Source: Larix sibirica (taxonomy: Eukaryota > Streptophyta > Pinopsida > Pinales > Pinaceae). From it: a stretch of DNA of 16,496 bases. This document shows, one piece after another, positions 8,553 to 16,496 of this stretch (within the stretch, counting starts at the first letter, position 1; every line of letters begins with the position of its first letter). Location of the stretch: contig NWUY0300014097.1 in assembly GCA_004151065.3 (NCBI GenBank), forward strand, positions 1 to 16,496, read 5' to 3'. Both the position numbers and the translations under genes were made by a program. The notes under the pieces were generated by a model, which saw nothing but the letters and a program-made list of their open reading frames with translations, was not told the DNA's origin and made no database searches.

Positions 8553-8939
8553 ATAATTACCATGGGATGATATTCCTTCAATCCCCTATCCATGTGCCCA
8601 TATTTCCTACAATGTTTTCTAGTTGTTGCTATTAAAATTCTCTCAGGACGTCTCATAGAGCAACTATTGCAAGGGAAAAAACATCTATCGCCACCCTTTT
8701 CACCCTCTTCATTTCTTTCCCCACCTCTAATGTTTTCTGACATTCTTCCCACAAAAATACAATGATGATTATAAAAATAAATATGTTTTCTGCTCAACAA
8801 GAAGACCTTGAAACCTTTTCGAACCATCATTGTTATAGCAAAATTGTCGCAACATCTTTAAAACACAACATATATATAATTTTTATGCCGTCAGACTTTC
8901 AACGATTAAATATGACCAAGTCAATGTTGACATTGTCAA
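8553..8939. other. Unassigned sequence
   Basis: No supported gene or transposon part. Short open frames on both strands overlap here, but their products show no recognisable motif. Confidence 0.35.
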
Positions 8940-9241
8940 ACAGTGGGTGACCGTTTGGAAAGGGAAACGACTACTATTTTGTTCGTTGCAATTGTGACCC
9001 ATTGTCCCATAACATCCAAATTGCGACACAATGTCACGTATCGTCGCACTTGGGATGGTATGTTACATGTTGTCTCAATTGCGATGAAAATAGAGTCACC
9101 GTCGCAAGACTAACAACATTGGGTGGGATAGATTTTTTTTTTGAAAATTTCAACATTTAACTTGTATTTTTAAACAATACGACCAATTTAGTCCTTATCG
9201 TCGGAAGCCATTCATTGGATTTTTTCCAATATGTACTAGTG
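8940..9241. mobile_element. Possible DNA-transposon terminal region rich in GTCGC/TTGCGAC
   Basis: Short motifs of the form TTGCGAC, TCGTCGCAC, TTGCGATG and CGTCGCAAG recur on both strands within about 120 bp (8975-9108). A poly-T stretch and then TACTAGTG ending at 9241 follow. Plant CACTA elements carry subterminal repeats and end in TAGTG, so this could be one end of such an element extending leftward. No CACTA partner end with a matching terminal repeat and no transposase were found, and the 3-bp flanks could not be paired. Related TCGC-rich motifs near 2340-3085 may belong to the same family. Confidence 0.3.
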
Positions 9242-9793
9242 CGAGAGCAATCTAACTATATTCTCTTATATGTAAATATTTTGAGTTCTGTGGTTATTGT
9301 CATATAATATTTTATTGTGATTTGCATTTGCTTGAGAATCCATGAATGTTCAGCATAGGTCCTTCCTTTAATAATAAAATCCCAGTTTGATTTTCCAATA
9401 GTTTCATATCCAATTGTTATTGTTAAATCTCCTTGTACAAATCCACAATATACAATCTTGTTTTTGTGTTATGAATCATTCTTAGATGTTTCTAGAAATC
9501 AATCTATGGGTAATTTGAGTCAGTGCAGGTGTATTAGAATCTGATCCAAGCAACAATTCAACAAATCGTGACCCCCCAGTGCCATTAGAAAGTGTTTGGA
9601 AATTGTCTATCTCACCTGGCCAAAAGTTTGAACATTCTCCTAGTCTGCAAATTTTGTAGTTCAACTCTTAATATTTGAACCTAGAGTCCTTCGTAGTAGG
9701 TTGGGGTTTTTACAGTTGAGATGCTTTCAATATTGCACTAGAAGCATAAGAGATCCACATAATTCATAGGGAAATTTCCTCTGGTCATTTGGG
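9242..9793. other. Unassigned sequence upstream of the tandem repeat
   Basis: No gene was recognised. If 10383 is the primer site of the downstream retroelement, a 5' LTR could lie in this region, but no copy of the putative 3' LTR (13850 onward) was seen here. Confidence 0.35.
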
Positions 9794-10390
9794 TCTACCC
9801 AAATGGTCTGCCCAATTGTGTTGAACTCTGAAATGTGCATACTGTCAAAGTAGAACCTTGAGTCTACCTTCCCTCAAGTCTTGCAGGTATATCATAAGGG
9901 TGCTATAGGATATTCTAAGTGTGTAGAAATCCACAGTTTCTGTTTTGGGAAAAATAGAGAATATCTAGTGGTGTTTGGATCCAGTTGAAGACAAGCAATC
10001 TTTTTGTGCCTAGTTGAAGCAAAACACCTAGTTTTGAGAAATTTTGATTTGTTGAGTTGGGGATGAGCTAATATATCCATATTTCAGATTGGCGATATTA
10101 CAGTGGCCCAAATGGTATTCCCAGGTGTGATGTACTCTAAAATGTGCAAGCTATCGAATTAAATCCTTCTGGTCCAACCCTATCTAATTCCTTCTAGGTT
10201 CTAAAACCTATCCATTGTGTTAGATCAGAAAATAGTTGGGGTTTGGTGTCATTTGGAGTGAGTTGGAAACAAGTAGATTTTGGTTTGTAAAAAACTAGAA
10301 TTTGTACATAGTTTCAATTTTTCTGATTTTGATCCCTGTGATTGGGTTCATATCTCCATAAATAAGATTGAGGATATTATAGTGGTATCA
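9794..10390 (+). repeat. Two-copy diverged tandem repeat of about 300 bp
   Basis: Copy one runs from about 9794 to 10103 and copy two from about 10104 to 10390. Both start with CCCAAATGGT and share a block resembling GTGTTGAACTCTGAAATGTGCA. Both end in related text: GTTGAAGACAAG or GTTGGAAACAAG, later ATATCCATA or ATCTCCATA, then GATTGGCGATATTACAGTGG or GATTGAGGATATTATAGTGG. The right end coincides with a TGGTATCA primer-site-like sequence, so the repeats may be part of an LTR or leader of the element that follows. Confidence 0.65.
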
Positions 10391-10394
10391 TATC
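10383..10394 (+). other. Candidate tRNA-Met primer-binding site
   Basis: TGGTATCATATC begins with eight bases of the standard plant retroelement primer site TGGTATCAGAGC. It precedes a long plus-strand reading frame, as expected at the start of an LTR-element interior. The bases just before (ATTATAG) are not a clean LTR CA end, although the equivalent place in the first repeat copy reads ATTACAG. Confidence 0.35.
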
Positions 10395-10440
10395 ATGCTC
10401 CTCTACACCTTTGAGTTGCAAAACCAAGTTCCATTTTTCA

Positions 10441-11018
10441 GTTCATGAAGAAAAAGTGGGAAGAATAAGACTAGCACCTGTTGTTGATGATTAGGGTTTG
10501 GATGAATGGGAAGAGTCATTCCCCGAGGAATAAATCATCTATGTTGATGGAGGATTGCATGTTTCATATGAGGAGGATGAATATTTATGTGACATGAGAT
10601 ATATATAAGACACGATGCAAAAGTCACCAATGGATAGACTTGTTGATGGAAGAGTGTTACCCACTTTCCTTCTTGCCTCACTAGTAGAAGAAAAGGAGTC
10701 TACATTGGAGGAGTTGCTCAAGAATCATGATAAGACACTACAATTTCTTGAGAGAAGTATGCAATAGTTTATAGAGTCCCTATCAACACCATTTGCAATG
10801 CGAAACTTCAAAATACTCTTCTTTGGTTTATCTACAAAGTAAGACTCCAAAAATCCTTGTGAAGAAATTGGTTTCGAGGGAAGTGCATTCAATGTCACTT
10901 TTTAGCCTTCTAATGAACACGAAAGGAGAAAAAATCCATAAAATTATGAACCATGTGGTTCCTCTAGCTGATGCATTGAGACATATGAGCAGAATGAAGA
11001 AGACACCAAGGGTATGAA
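10441..11018 (+). pseudogene. First reading-frame block of the decayed retroelement (gag position)
   Basis: One plus frame stays readable with about eight stops. The text is acidic and helix-rich: DEWEESFPEE, then SYEEDEYLCDMRYI, then SPMDRLVDGRVLPTFLLASL, then VEEKESTLEELLKNHDKTLQ. Most stops are TAG, TAA or TGA in places where Gln, Arg or Trp would fit. By position it should be the start of gag, but no capsid or CCHC knuckle motif was recognised. The frame is lost between 11018 and 11040. Confidence 0.45.
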
Positions 11019-11036
11019 AATAAATATGATTTATGT

Positions 11037-12430
11037 AGCAACCATGTTTTCTTGCATCAACCTGAGGTACACTCCATTTCATGTAATGAAAATGATGTTA
11101 TGGAATATTCTAATGATTATTTGGATGTTATGGATGAGTTGAGTGTTGTGGATGTATTCCAAAAGCAATCTGATTTTCCATTACAACCAATAGAAAATGT
11201 GAAGATGACACTTTTAGAAGGCAGCTGCAAATTTGGAGGGTACTCTAGTTTCTTTTTTGGTGAATTCAAAATCACTGATAAGAAGCTTGAGGAAGGATTA
11301 AGTTCCCAAGATAAAGAGGATGGAGAACCTACAAAAAAATAAGAACAAAACTTAGATTTCCATCCACCACTGGAGCTTCATTATGAAGCTCATTATAGCT
11401 GCATAAAGGATGGGGAAAAAACCAGAAAATTCATTGGAATATTTTCCCTATGAGCCACATCATTTAACATGGAAATTGAAGGTAAGCAAGGAAAATAGTA
11501 TGGAATCCTTGAAGTATTTTGATGGTACACAAGCAGTGGTATCAGGTTTTTGTTGGAGAGCTTCAGGGACATATGGTATATTGGAAGAAGAATCTTCCAT
11601 TTCAAACTTGGAGGAAATTCGAAAAGTAGAGATGATCTTCTTAAGCTTATTGAGATGTATCATTGCGCCATACAATAATATGAAGATGATATTGGCATAA
11701 TCTCTCATGAGCTATAACTCACCCATGACTCCTTGAAGAGAACTCAAAAGGCACTTCAAGAATCGTAGATTCAAGTTGGACAACTTCGTGCAGAGTTGGA
11801 AATACCACACCCTTCCTTTTACACTTCAGATAGATAATTGTACGTGGGTTATTGAATTCATGGTTCAAGGTAGGATCCTCATATGGTGGTGGAACATGAG
11901 GAAAATTCAAATTTGCAAGTTCCTATGAAGATAAAATATGCAGAAGAGGTTGGACCAACACCTATCTTGCTTCAAGAGGACAATGAGGAGGTCTTACCTA
12001 TGGGAGATATAGCTGATATCATGCCATCTAAATTAGCAATAAAAGGTGATAATCAATTCATTGATTGGGTAGATGAATACATCACCGAAATCAAGGATCA
12101 ATTATGCACCAATCTTGCTTGCATCAGTAGAAGGATATTTGACATTCAAGCCTTGAATGAGAAACCTCATGAGCTGCCTATATGGGAGAAATAATTCTCT
12201 CTGGAGGAGGTGGATGATCACATTCCATATGGATCAACAAAAATAAGTGCTTATTCATCCATTGATTGGGTCGATAGAGGCATTATTGAAATGAAGAATC
12301 TGGGAGATAAAAGCTTCCTTGGTTTCTACAATGAAATTTTTGTTATAACTAACATTGCCCTGACATGTGAGCATCAACAAAGATATATTTTTTCAGACAT
12401 TAGATACCTCCAGTACACATGCACATGAGG
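11037..12430 (+). pseudogene. Second reading-frame block, unrecognised acidic and coiled-coil segments
   Basis: Open stretches alternate between two plus frames. 11052-11342 encodes an acidic segment (DYLDVMDELSVVDVFQKQSD). 11410-11700 is read in another frame. Around 11670-11800 a heptad-like segment appears (LKRTQKALQES, then IQVGQLRAELEIP). 11883-12194 and 12210-12428 follow in the first frame. Two related sites, QFIDWVDEYITEI and SSIDWVDRGIIEM, lie 201 bp apart (12060 and 12261), suggesting an internal duplication. A protease active site was sought and not found. The function is unknown. Confidence 0.4.
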
Positions 12431-12864
12431 ATTGGGTGTGCAATTATATGGTAAGAGGTTTTAGAAGCATTGGAAGTGATGGGATTCAAACCTAGTTATG
12501 GGATCCTAGCATCCTTTGGAATGCCAAGTTGTTCCAGATGACCAAGATTTCAAGTGGAATGTTGCATAAACCATGGGATCCTGGAATTCCATGGAGTGAT
12601 AGAGTGTTCCTGATGGCATTTGATTTTGGGAGAATGCAACATGTTTAATGGGATCCAAGAGGGAGATCTAACCTTTGTTTCCATAAGTTTGTCCATGTAG
12701 AGATGTGGTGTAGTTTCCTACATGAAAAACCATATTGTGGATGGACTTGTTGTGTTCTTGCTTGGTGGTTTGGGAGTCTTCATGAGGCTCTTGGTGTAGA
12801 CACTAATCAATGCAGAGGAGGAAGTAGGAGACACTTCCTAAATCTAAGATTCATTTGGGACCGA
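12364..12864 (+). pseudogene. WDP-repeat segment of the retroelement frame
   Basis: This frame is open except for TAG at 12493 and TAA at 12646, and ends at TGA 12862-12864. Trp-Asp-Pro occurs at 12499, 12574 and 12649, exactly 75 bp apart each time. The first two units are also similar at the nucleotide level (TGGGATCCT start, then GTTCC.GATG), while the third shares mainly the start. The text downstream is unusually rich in Trp and Cys (GWTCCVLAWWFG). No known domain was recognised. It lies just upstream of the RT, where protease or a linker would normally sit. Confidence 0.5.
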
Positions 12865-12924
12865 TGAATCATTCATGGTATCAACTATTTCAGCTGGGAG
12901 ATACATGTAGCAACATGTGAGACA

Positions 12925-13396
12925 ATGACATCTCTTGAGAAGAAGGAGACGCACGAGGTTGAGAACCTTCCCAAGATTGATCTCCACCTTCATTATCACG
13001 ATTTGGTTCACTTGGAGAAAGAAGTTATGCATAATACATATCCTTGTGTCCAATGTGATTATTTTGGAGTTCCATGCATGAGCATTGGATTGGCTAATGC
13101 ACATATGAATTCTTTGTAATACATGAACAGAGCATACAACAAGCAATTTAGTAAGCTTGTATCTGTTCCATTTGATGACATTCTGGTTCATTGCAGGATG
13201 TGGGAGAAGCATTCTCCTAGTTTGGGAAGTTGTATTAAGTATGTGGGTAGAGAAACCACTGCACGTTAATTTGTTTGAATGTGAATTTGGAAGGATTGAG
13301 GTGTTATATCTTAAATCTATGATTGAGCAAGGTGAAGTTGGTTCCCACATGAAGGGAATTCGACCTACCTTTGTTGGTCCAATTTCATGGATGTGA
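12925..13396 (+). pseudogene. Ty3/gypsy reverse transcriptase domain (decayed)
   Basis: In the first frame LPKIDLHLHYHDL (about 12967-13005) matches the KIDL.SGYHQ region. GVPCMSIGLANAH (13066-13104) matches the MPFGLTNAP region, and YMNRAYNKQF with VPFDDILVHCRMWEKH (13120-13212) matches the catalytic box. The paired Asp residues are intact (13174-13179). A TAA interrupts at 13117, and the frame shifts near 13260. The second frame then supplies CEFGRIEVLYLKSMI (from about 13280), matching the CEFG..E..YLGH.I region that follows the active site. The domain is recognisable but cannot be translated as one protein. A 226-codon open frame on the opposite strand is only its antisense shadow. Confidence 0.75.
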
Positions 13397-13632
13397 ACAA
13401 GTTGGAGAATGGTGCACCATGTAGAAGACCCTTCCAATCCATACCAAATATGGTTGTCCAAGTAAGGAGAGGAGTTTTCTGTCGGGATGAGAACTCCCAA
13501 AATAGTTTCAAGATGATGATGCATACTTGTAAAATGTGTGCCTCAATAGGTTTTTCTCCACCATTTGTGTTTAAAGATGATGCTTCCAAATAAATCATTG
13601 GAATGGTCTTGTTGCAGGATGATCACCCTGGT
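13387..13632 (+). pseudogene. RT connection and start of RNase H (truncated)
   Basis: After another frame change, GVFCRDENSQNSF (about 13471-13509) fits the family's W.E..Q.AF stretch between RT and RNase H. FVFKDDASK, a TAA stop, then IIGMVLLQDDHP (about 13564-13629) fits the first strand of RNase H, with its first catalytic Asp in the DAS motif. Similarity ends abruptly after DDHP. The remaining RNase H motifs and the following integrase are absent, which marks a deletion junction close to 13630. Confidence 0.65.
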
Positions 13633-13863
13633 TGTTTGGAGATTCATAGAAGGGTGATTGAGAGGCTTTCATGGAATTGCCTCAATGGATAAGGATTGAA
13701 TTAGGAAGGGGTCATGTATGATGGAGATGAGATTCAAGTGGATTTTGAAGAAGCTTTACAAAAGTATCGTGGAAAAAGTTTACAAGTTCTTCACCATACA
13801 TATTTTCACTTGCTCGAGGACGAGCAATTTGGGGAGGGGAGGATTTTCATGTCCCCATTTTGA
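13633..13863 (+). pseudogene. C-terminal tail of the retroelement polyprotein
   Basis: The RNase H frame continues in phase through TAA 13690 and TAG 13702. A clean stretch then starts MYDGDEIQVDFEEALQKY (ATG at 13714) and contains HLLEDEQFGEGRIF before TGA at 13861-13863. The LLEDEQF ending followed by a G-rich purine tract resembles the C-terminal end of other plant Ty3/gypsy polyproteins. The frame overlaps the polypurine tract and the first bases of the probable 3' LTR. Confidence 0.5.
13831..13843 (+). other. Polypurine tract
   Basis: GGGGAGGGGAGGA is an uninterrupted 13-base purine run, followed six bases later by a TG that could open the 3' LTR. It is the clearest plus-strand priming signal in the window. 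Confidence 0.65.
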
Positions 13864-14280
13864 TAGCACCATGGAGAAATCACTAGTCCATTATATTACC
13901 ATGGTTTCAAGCGGAAATTAATTAATTAATCAGGGAATTAAAATTGGCCTATAGTTACCTTGTGTAATTAAATCAAACCATGAAAGGGTGATGTAGGGCC
14001 ACAATTTTGAATATTTAATTTTCTAATATTTGATTATGAGTTGGAATTGATGTAGGTGGATCAAGAGGGAACATAGGAATATGTATACGACATATGAGTT
14101 GTCTCCCTTAAGAAATCTAGAGAAAAGCGGTTAAAAATCTAGAAAAGCAGCGAAAAAGTGGAAAGGGGGTTGAAAAGTGGAAAGGCAGAAGTGGTTGAGA
14201 ACCTAATCTTGTTTTCCACCCGACTCTATCTATTTTTTGACTTTTCTATGGACTGTGTCTAGGTCTATCGATCGTATTCT
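13850..14280 (+). mobile_element. Probable start of the 3' LTR of the Ty3/gypsy element
   Basis: The sequence after the polypurine tract begins TGTCCCCATTTTGATAGC. No coding is seen for about 430 bp, and the base composition changes. Short related blocks with AAATCTAGA.AAAG and AAAAGTGGAAAGG recur at 14115-14190. The end of the LTR could not be set because no partner copy was found upstream, so the right boundary is only where an unrelated minus-strand frame begins. Confidence 0.4.
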
Positions 14281-14700
14281 CTACAGTTGTGGTTGTGCAT
14301 CCTTTTTCAACTTGTTTTCGTTAGTCATCAAATCTTCATAAGGTTTATCATATTTATAGACAAAACTCTTGGAATATTTATTTTCTTCTGGAGTAAATAC
14401 TTTCCCTTTGCAACAACCGTTCTTATCCCAATTCTTCATTGTATGAACTTTTTTAGGTGGAACTAGGTCATTAGTTGATTTGTTTGGTGATCCTTGTTTG
14501 TTCTTATGATGATGCTTGAGATCATTTCTCGCTCTCACTGAATCATTTTTCGGGCATTTTTTCCATGCCCCTCGTCGCCTCGATTTGCTTGCCACATAGG
14601 ATGTAGTCATTTTTTGCACCACTTTGACCATTTTGTCTACTGTGTCCTATTCACGAGCCCTCCGCTCCATCCATACTATAGTTATTTCATTATTTTTCCA
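14281..14700 (-). pseudogene. Unrecognised highly basic reading frame
   Basis: A minus-strand frame of 116 codons (14631-14281) extends further upstream to about 14700 if one TAG at 14647-14649 is ignored. The product is very rich in Lys, Arg, Asn and Ser (SKSRRRGAWKKCPKND, then DLKHHHKNKQ, then NWDKNGCCKGKVF). The composition could fit a gag nucleic-acid-binding tail, but no complete CCHC knuckle is present and no family was recognised. It lies on the same strand as the integrase fragment at 15922-16496 but downstream of it, so it is not in normal gag-pol order with that element. It may be chance. Confidence 0.3.
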
Positions 14701-15921
14701 CNTAAAGGCTGACAGCATGCACCATCTTTTTGAAGAAGATAAGATCAACCAGATTGCAAGTCTTCTAGTTAAGATTTGCAGCAAAAGATCCGACTTGGAA
14801 AATAATATGGAGAGGAATTAGGGATGTGATTCTTTTGGTCCCTTAGGTTGATCAACCTCGTGAACGTTATTAAAATCTTTCATTCATTCATTTGTTGTGT
14901 TGATCTCTTAGCAAATCCATTTGCAAGTTCAATATTCCATGCAACTTGAACCACAAAGTTTCCATTGTATCCTATCAATCGATGGAATTCGAATCGATGG
15001 CATTCGACATCCCTCAATGCACAATTAGGGTTTCTCTATTCCTTATCGTTGGGGCTTCTAAGTATGGAAACATTAGTATCTTTGAAGCATTCGCGCTGGG
15101 TGTGTGGCTGCCCAACGGTCACTCCGTCATTGCCTTTCCACGTAGTCGTTATCCTCTACAATTCATTTCATAACTCTATGTTTTTGGCATGCGTTTCATT
15201 AATTTCCTCTGCTGCGTTTCATTAATTTAATTTTTAATTATTCCTTTGCTCCTCTACATGCTGGAAGCGTTGTTGTGTTTGCCTTTTGCAATCATTGCTG
15301 GTATTCTCTCGGTCTGCATTAATTTGCAACGTATCTCCCTCTCCCCGCCATCGTGGCCATGTGTTGCTCATCATGGGTATGCAAACGGTCGTTCTTTATT
15401 TATTTTAACTTCCTACAATATCTGCCAAAGTGATCTTCGTGAGTATCCTCCTCGAATGGCTCTCCTGCCACTTCTACCATTTATGAGCTGCCGTCACTAT
15501 TGTTCCACGTGGTGTGGAGTGGCTTTGAATCCGAGGATTTTAATAAATCTTCCTGGATTTTATTAATGCATGAATTTAACCACCTTTTTAATAATGTTTT
15601 TATTATTTACAATGTAAAAATTCCATTAATATTGGACATGTGCGACCCCTTTAACATGTTGATATGATGACTGATGACTGATGGAGTTGTTAAAAAAAAA
15701 GACGAGATGTCTTGCCCAACGACAGAGTTGGTAAAAATACTGTAACTTAATTGGAAGGGACTGTTCTATTCTTCACCCACGCTTCCGTTTTTAAAATTAG
15801 ATTTTTAATTTTTTTTTTCTTGGTTAGTACTTGTGAATTGACACTTTATCTATTTTTCAACAGTTTTTTTTTTTAAATTTAATTGAAAAATAAATATTTC
15901 GAGAAAAAGTTATAATGCTAC
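14701..15921. other. Unassigned region between basic frame and integrase fragment
   Basis: Several overlapping plus-strand open frames (14946-15225 and 15246-15566) show no known motif and are best treated as chance. GCGTTTCATTAATTT occurs twice, 23 bp apart (15191 and 15214), and ATGACTG is tandem near 15666. A palindrome GGTTGATCAACC lies near 14846. Poly-A/T runs are common from 15690 to 15880. Position 14702 is an ambiguous base. Confidence 0.4.
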
Positions 15922-16496
15922 TTAGTTTTTATAATATAGTTTCCCATGAAAAGTCCGACAAAAATCAATTGCAAAATGAAAGCAAGCGAATTTGACAATA
16001 TAGTGGTGGGCACATTTTGAAAGTCTAATGTGTAGTCGTCGAGTATTACTTGTATGTTCATTATTTAAAGTTAGTANCTTCAACTTGACCATTATCTTGG
16101 GGGTAAAAAGAAGAAGAATGTTCTTGTTTAAACCCAACATAGTGACCAATTTTCTCATCATATGATTTTGGAAATGCCGACCATGGTCAGTGACAAGTTC
16201 ACGTGGGATATCGATGAATACGAAATAAGCTGCAGTTTCCCCGTCATTGGAGAAAGTACGCATCGCTTCAGCCCATTTTGTAAAATAGTCGATGGCTATG
16301 ATGATATAATGGTGCCCCCTACCTGAAGTTGGGTTGCAGGTCATGAAATCAACCCCCCATTTGGTGAAGGGTCCTACATTGATCATAAGAAACAATGGAG
16401 CAGGGTGCGCACACATCTTCTTAGTAAAAATATGACAAGCATGACACTTTTTAATTGCTTCAATACAATCCTTAAAGATTGCCAGCCAAAAGTATC
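15922..16496 (-). pseudogene. Ty3/gypsy integrase fragment, frameshifted and cut by the window edge
   Basis: The minus strand from 16496 reads AIKKCHACHIFTKK (CX2C half of the HHCC zinc site), then GPFTKWGVDFMTCNP with the first catalytic Asp at 16348-16350, then IDYFTKWAEAM, then IPRELVTDHGRHFQN with the second Asp at 16186-16188. The third residue, Glu in NGQVE at 16079-16081, is in another frame. The Asp-to-Glu distance is 107 nt instead of the 108 expected for D-35-E, so one base is missing, probably in the G run near 16125. The region between FVF and IPREL also seems short by several residues. Integrase similarity stops near 16060. The His half of the zinc site and the rest of pol lie beyond the window. 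Confidence 0.8.

Larger units (their letters stand above)
10383..13849 (+). mobile_element. Interior of a decayed, internally deleted Ty3/gypsy retroelement
   Basis: The plus strand carries, in order, a primer-site-like sequence, a frame with coiled-coil and unrecognised segments (10441-12300), a WDP repeat segment (12364-12864), reverse transcriptase (12925-13380), the beginning of RNase H (about 13447-13630), a short C-terminal tail and a polypurine tract. Element order and RT sequence fit Ty3/gypsy. Frameshifts and many in-frame stops make it non-functional. RNase H catalytic parts after the first Asp and the entire integrase are absent, so about 2 kb has been lost relative to a full element. 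No matching 5' LTR was identified. Confidence 0.65.

Noticed and set aside
8489-8950. Short open frames around the microsatellite
   Set aside because: One runs through the AT/AGAT repeat and neither product has recognisable features.
6774-9241. A possible CACTA transposon from CACTACAAGAAC (6774) to TAGTG (9241)
   Set aside because: Beyond the five end bases the two ends do not match as inverted repeats, the 3-bp flanks (GGA and CGA) differ, and no transposase was found.
12844-13524. A 226-codon minus-strand open frame, the longest in the window
   Set aside because: It lies antisense to the recognisable reverse transcriptase on the plus strand and its product shows no known motif, so it is a shadow.
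14946-15566. Overlapping plus-strand open frames with hydrophobic stretches
   Set aside because: Two overlapping frames are open at once and none shows a domain, plausible splice context or codon pattern, so chance is the simpler reading.

Overview
The window looks like repeat-rich nuclear DNA from a plant. No intact cellular gene, rRNA, tRNA or CRISPR array was recognised. It is AT-rich, and nearly every recognisable part is a decayed transposable element or a tandem repeat. The Ty3/gypsy and LINE-like remnants are of plant type, and their age and density would suit a large genome such as a gymnosperm. That assignment is inference, because nothing here names a species. Two ambiguous bases (14702 and 16077) suggest a draft assembly.

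Left part (1-3566): two inverted arms of about 455 bp (1-459 and about 3110-3566) flank a 2.65 kb spacer. The spacer holds a minus-strand LINE-like fragment with a degenerate zf-RVT finger (930-1245) and a six-copy tandem array of a roughly 98-bp unit (about 2430-2980).

Centre-left (3379-6427): a structurally complete but coding-dead LTR retroelement of 3049 bp. It has TGTTGG/CCAACA LTR ends, a perfect AAATC target duplication, and one stop-ridden, Glu/Lys/Gln-rich, coiled-coil-like reading frame where gag-pol would be. It sits inside one copy of a short tandem duplication whose second copy (6523-6725) preserves the unoccupied insertion site. The right inverted arm spans the 5' LTR-flank junction, and the left arm repeats that junction in inverse orientation.

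Middle (6726-9795): mostly AT-rich sequence without recognised genes, an AT/AGAT microsatellite, and a GTCGC/TTGCGAC-rich stretch ending in TAGTG that may be a DNA-transposon end.

Right-centre (9796-about 14280): a two-copy tandem repeat of about 300 bp runs up to a tRNA-Met-like primer site. This is followed by a long decayed plus-strand retroelement reading frame containing coiled-coil and unrecognised segments, a 25-codon WDP repeat, a Ty3/gypsy reverse transcriptase and the start of RNase H. The rest of RNase H and all of the integrase are missing; the frame then passes directly to a C-terminal tail, a polypurine tract and a probable 3' LTR start.

Right end (14281-16496): an unclassified basic minus-strand frame, about 1 kb of unassigned sequence, and a minus-strand fragment of another Ty3/gypsy integrase that runs off the window edge. 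The elements do not work together as a pathway. The window records successive insertions, duplications and decay.
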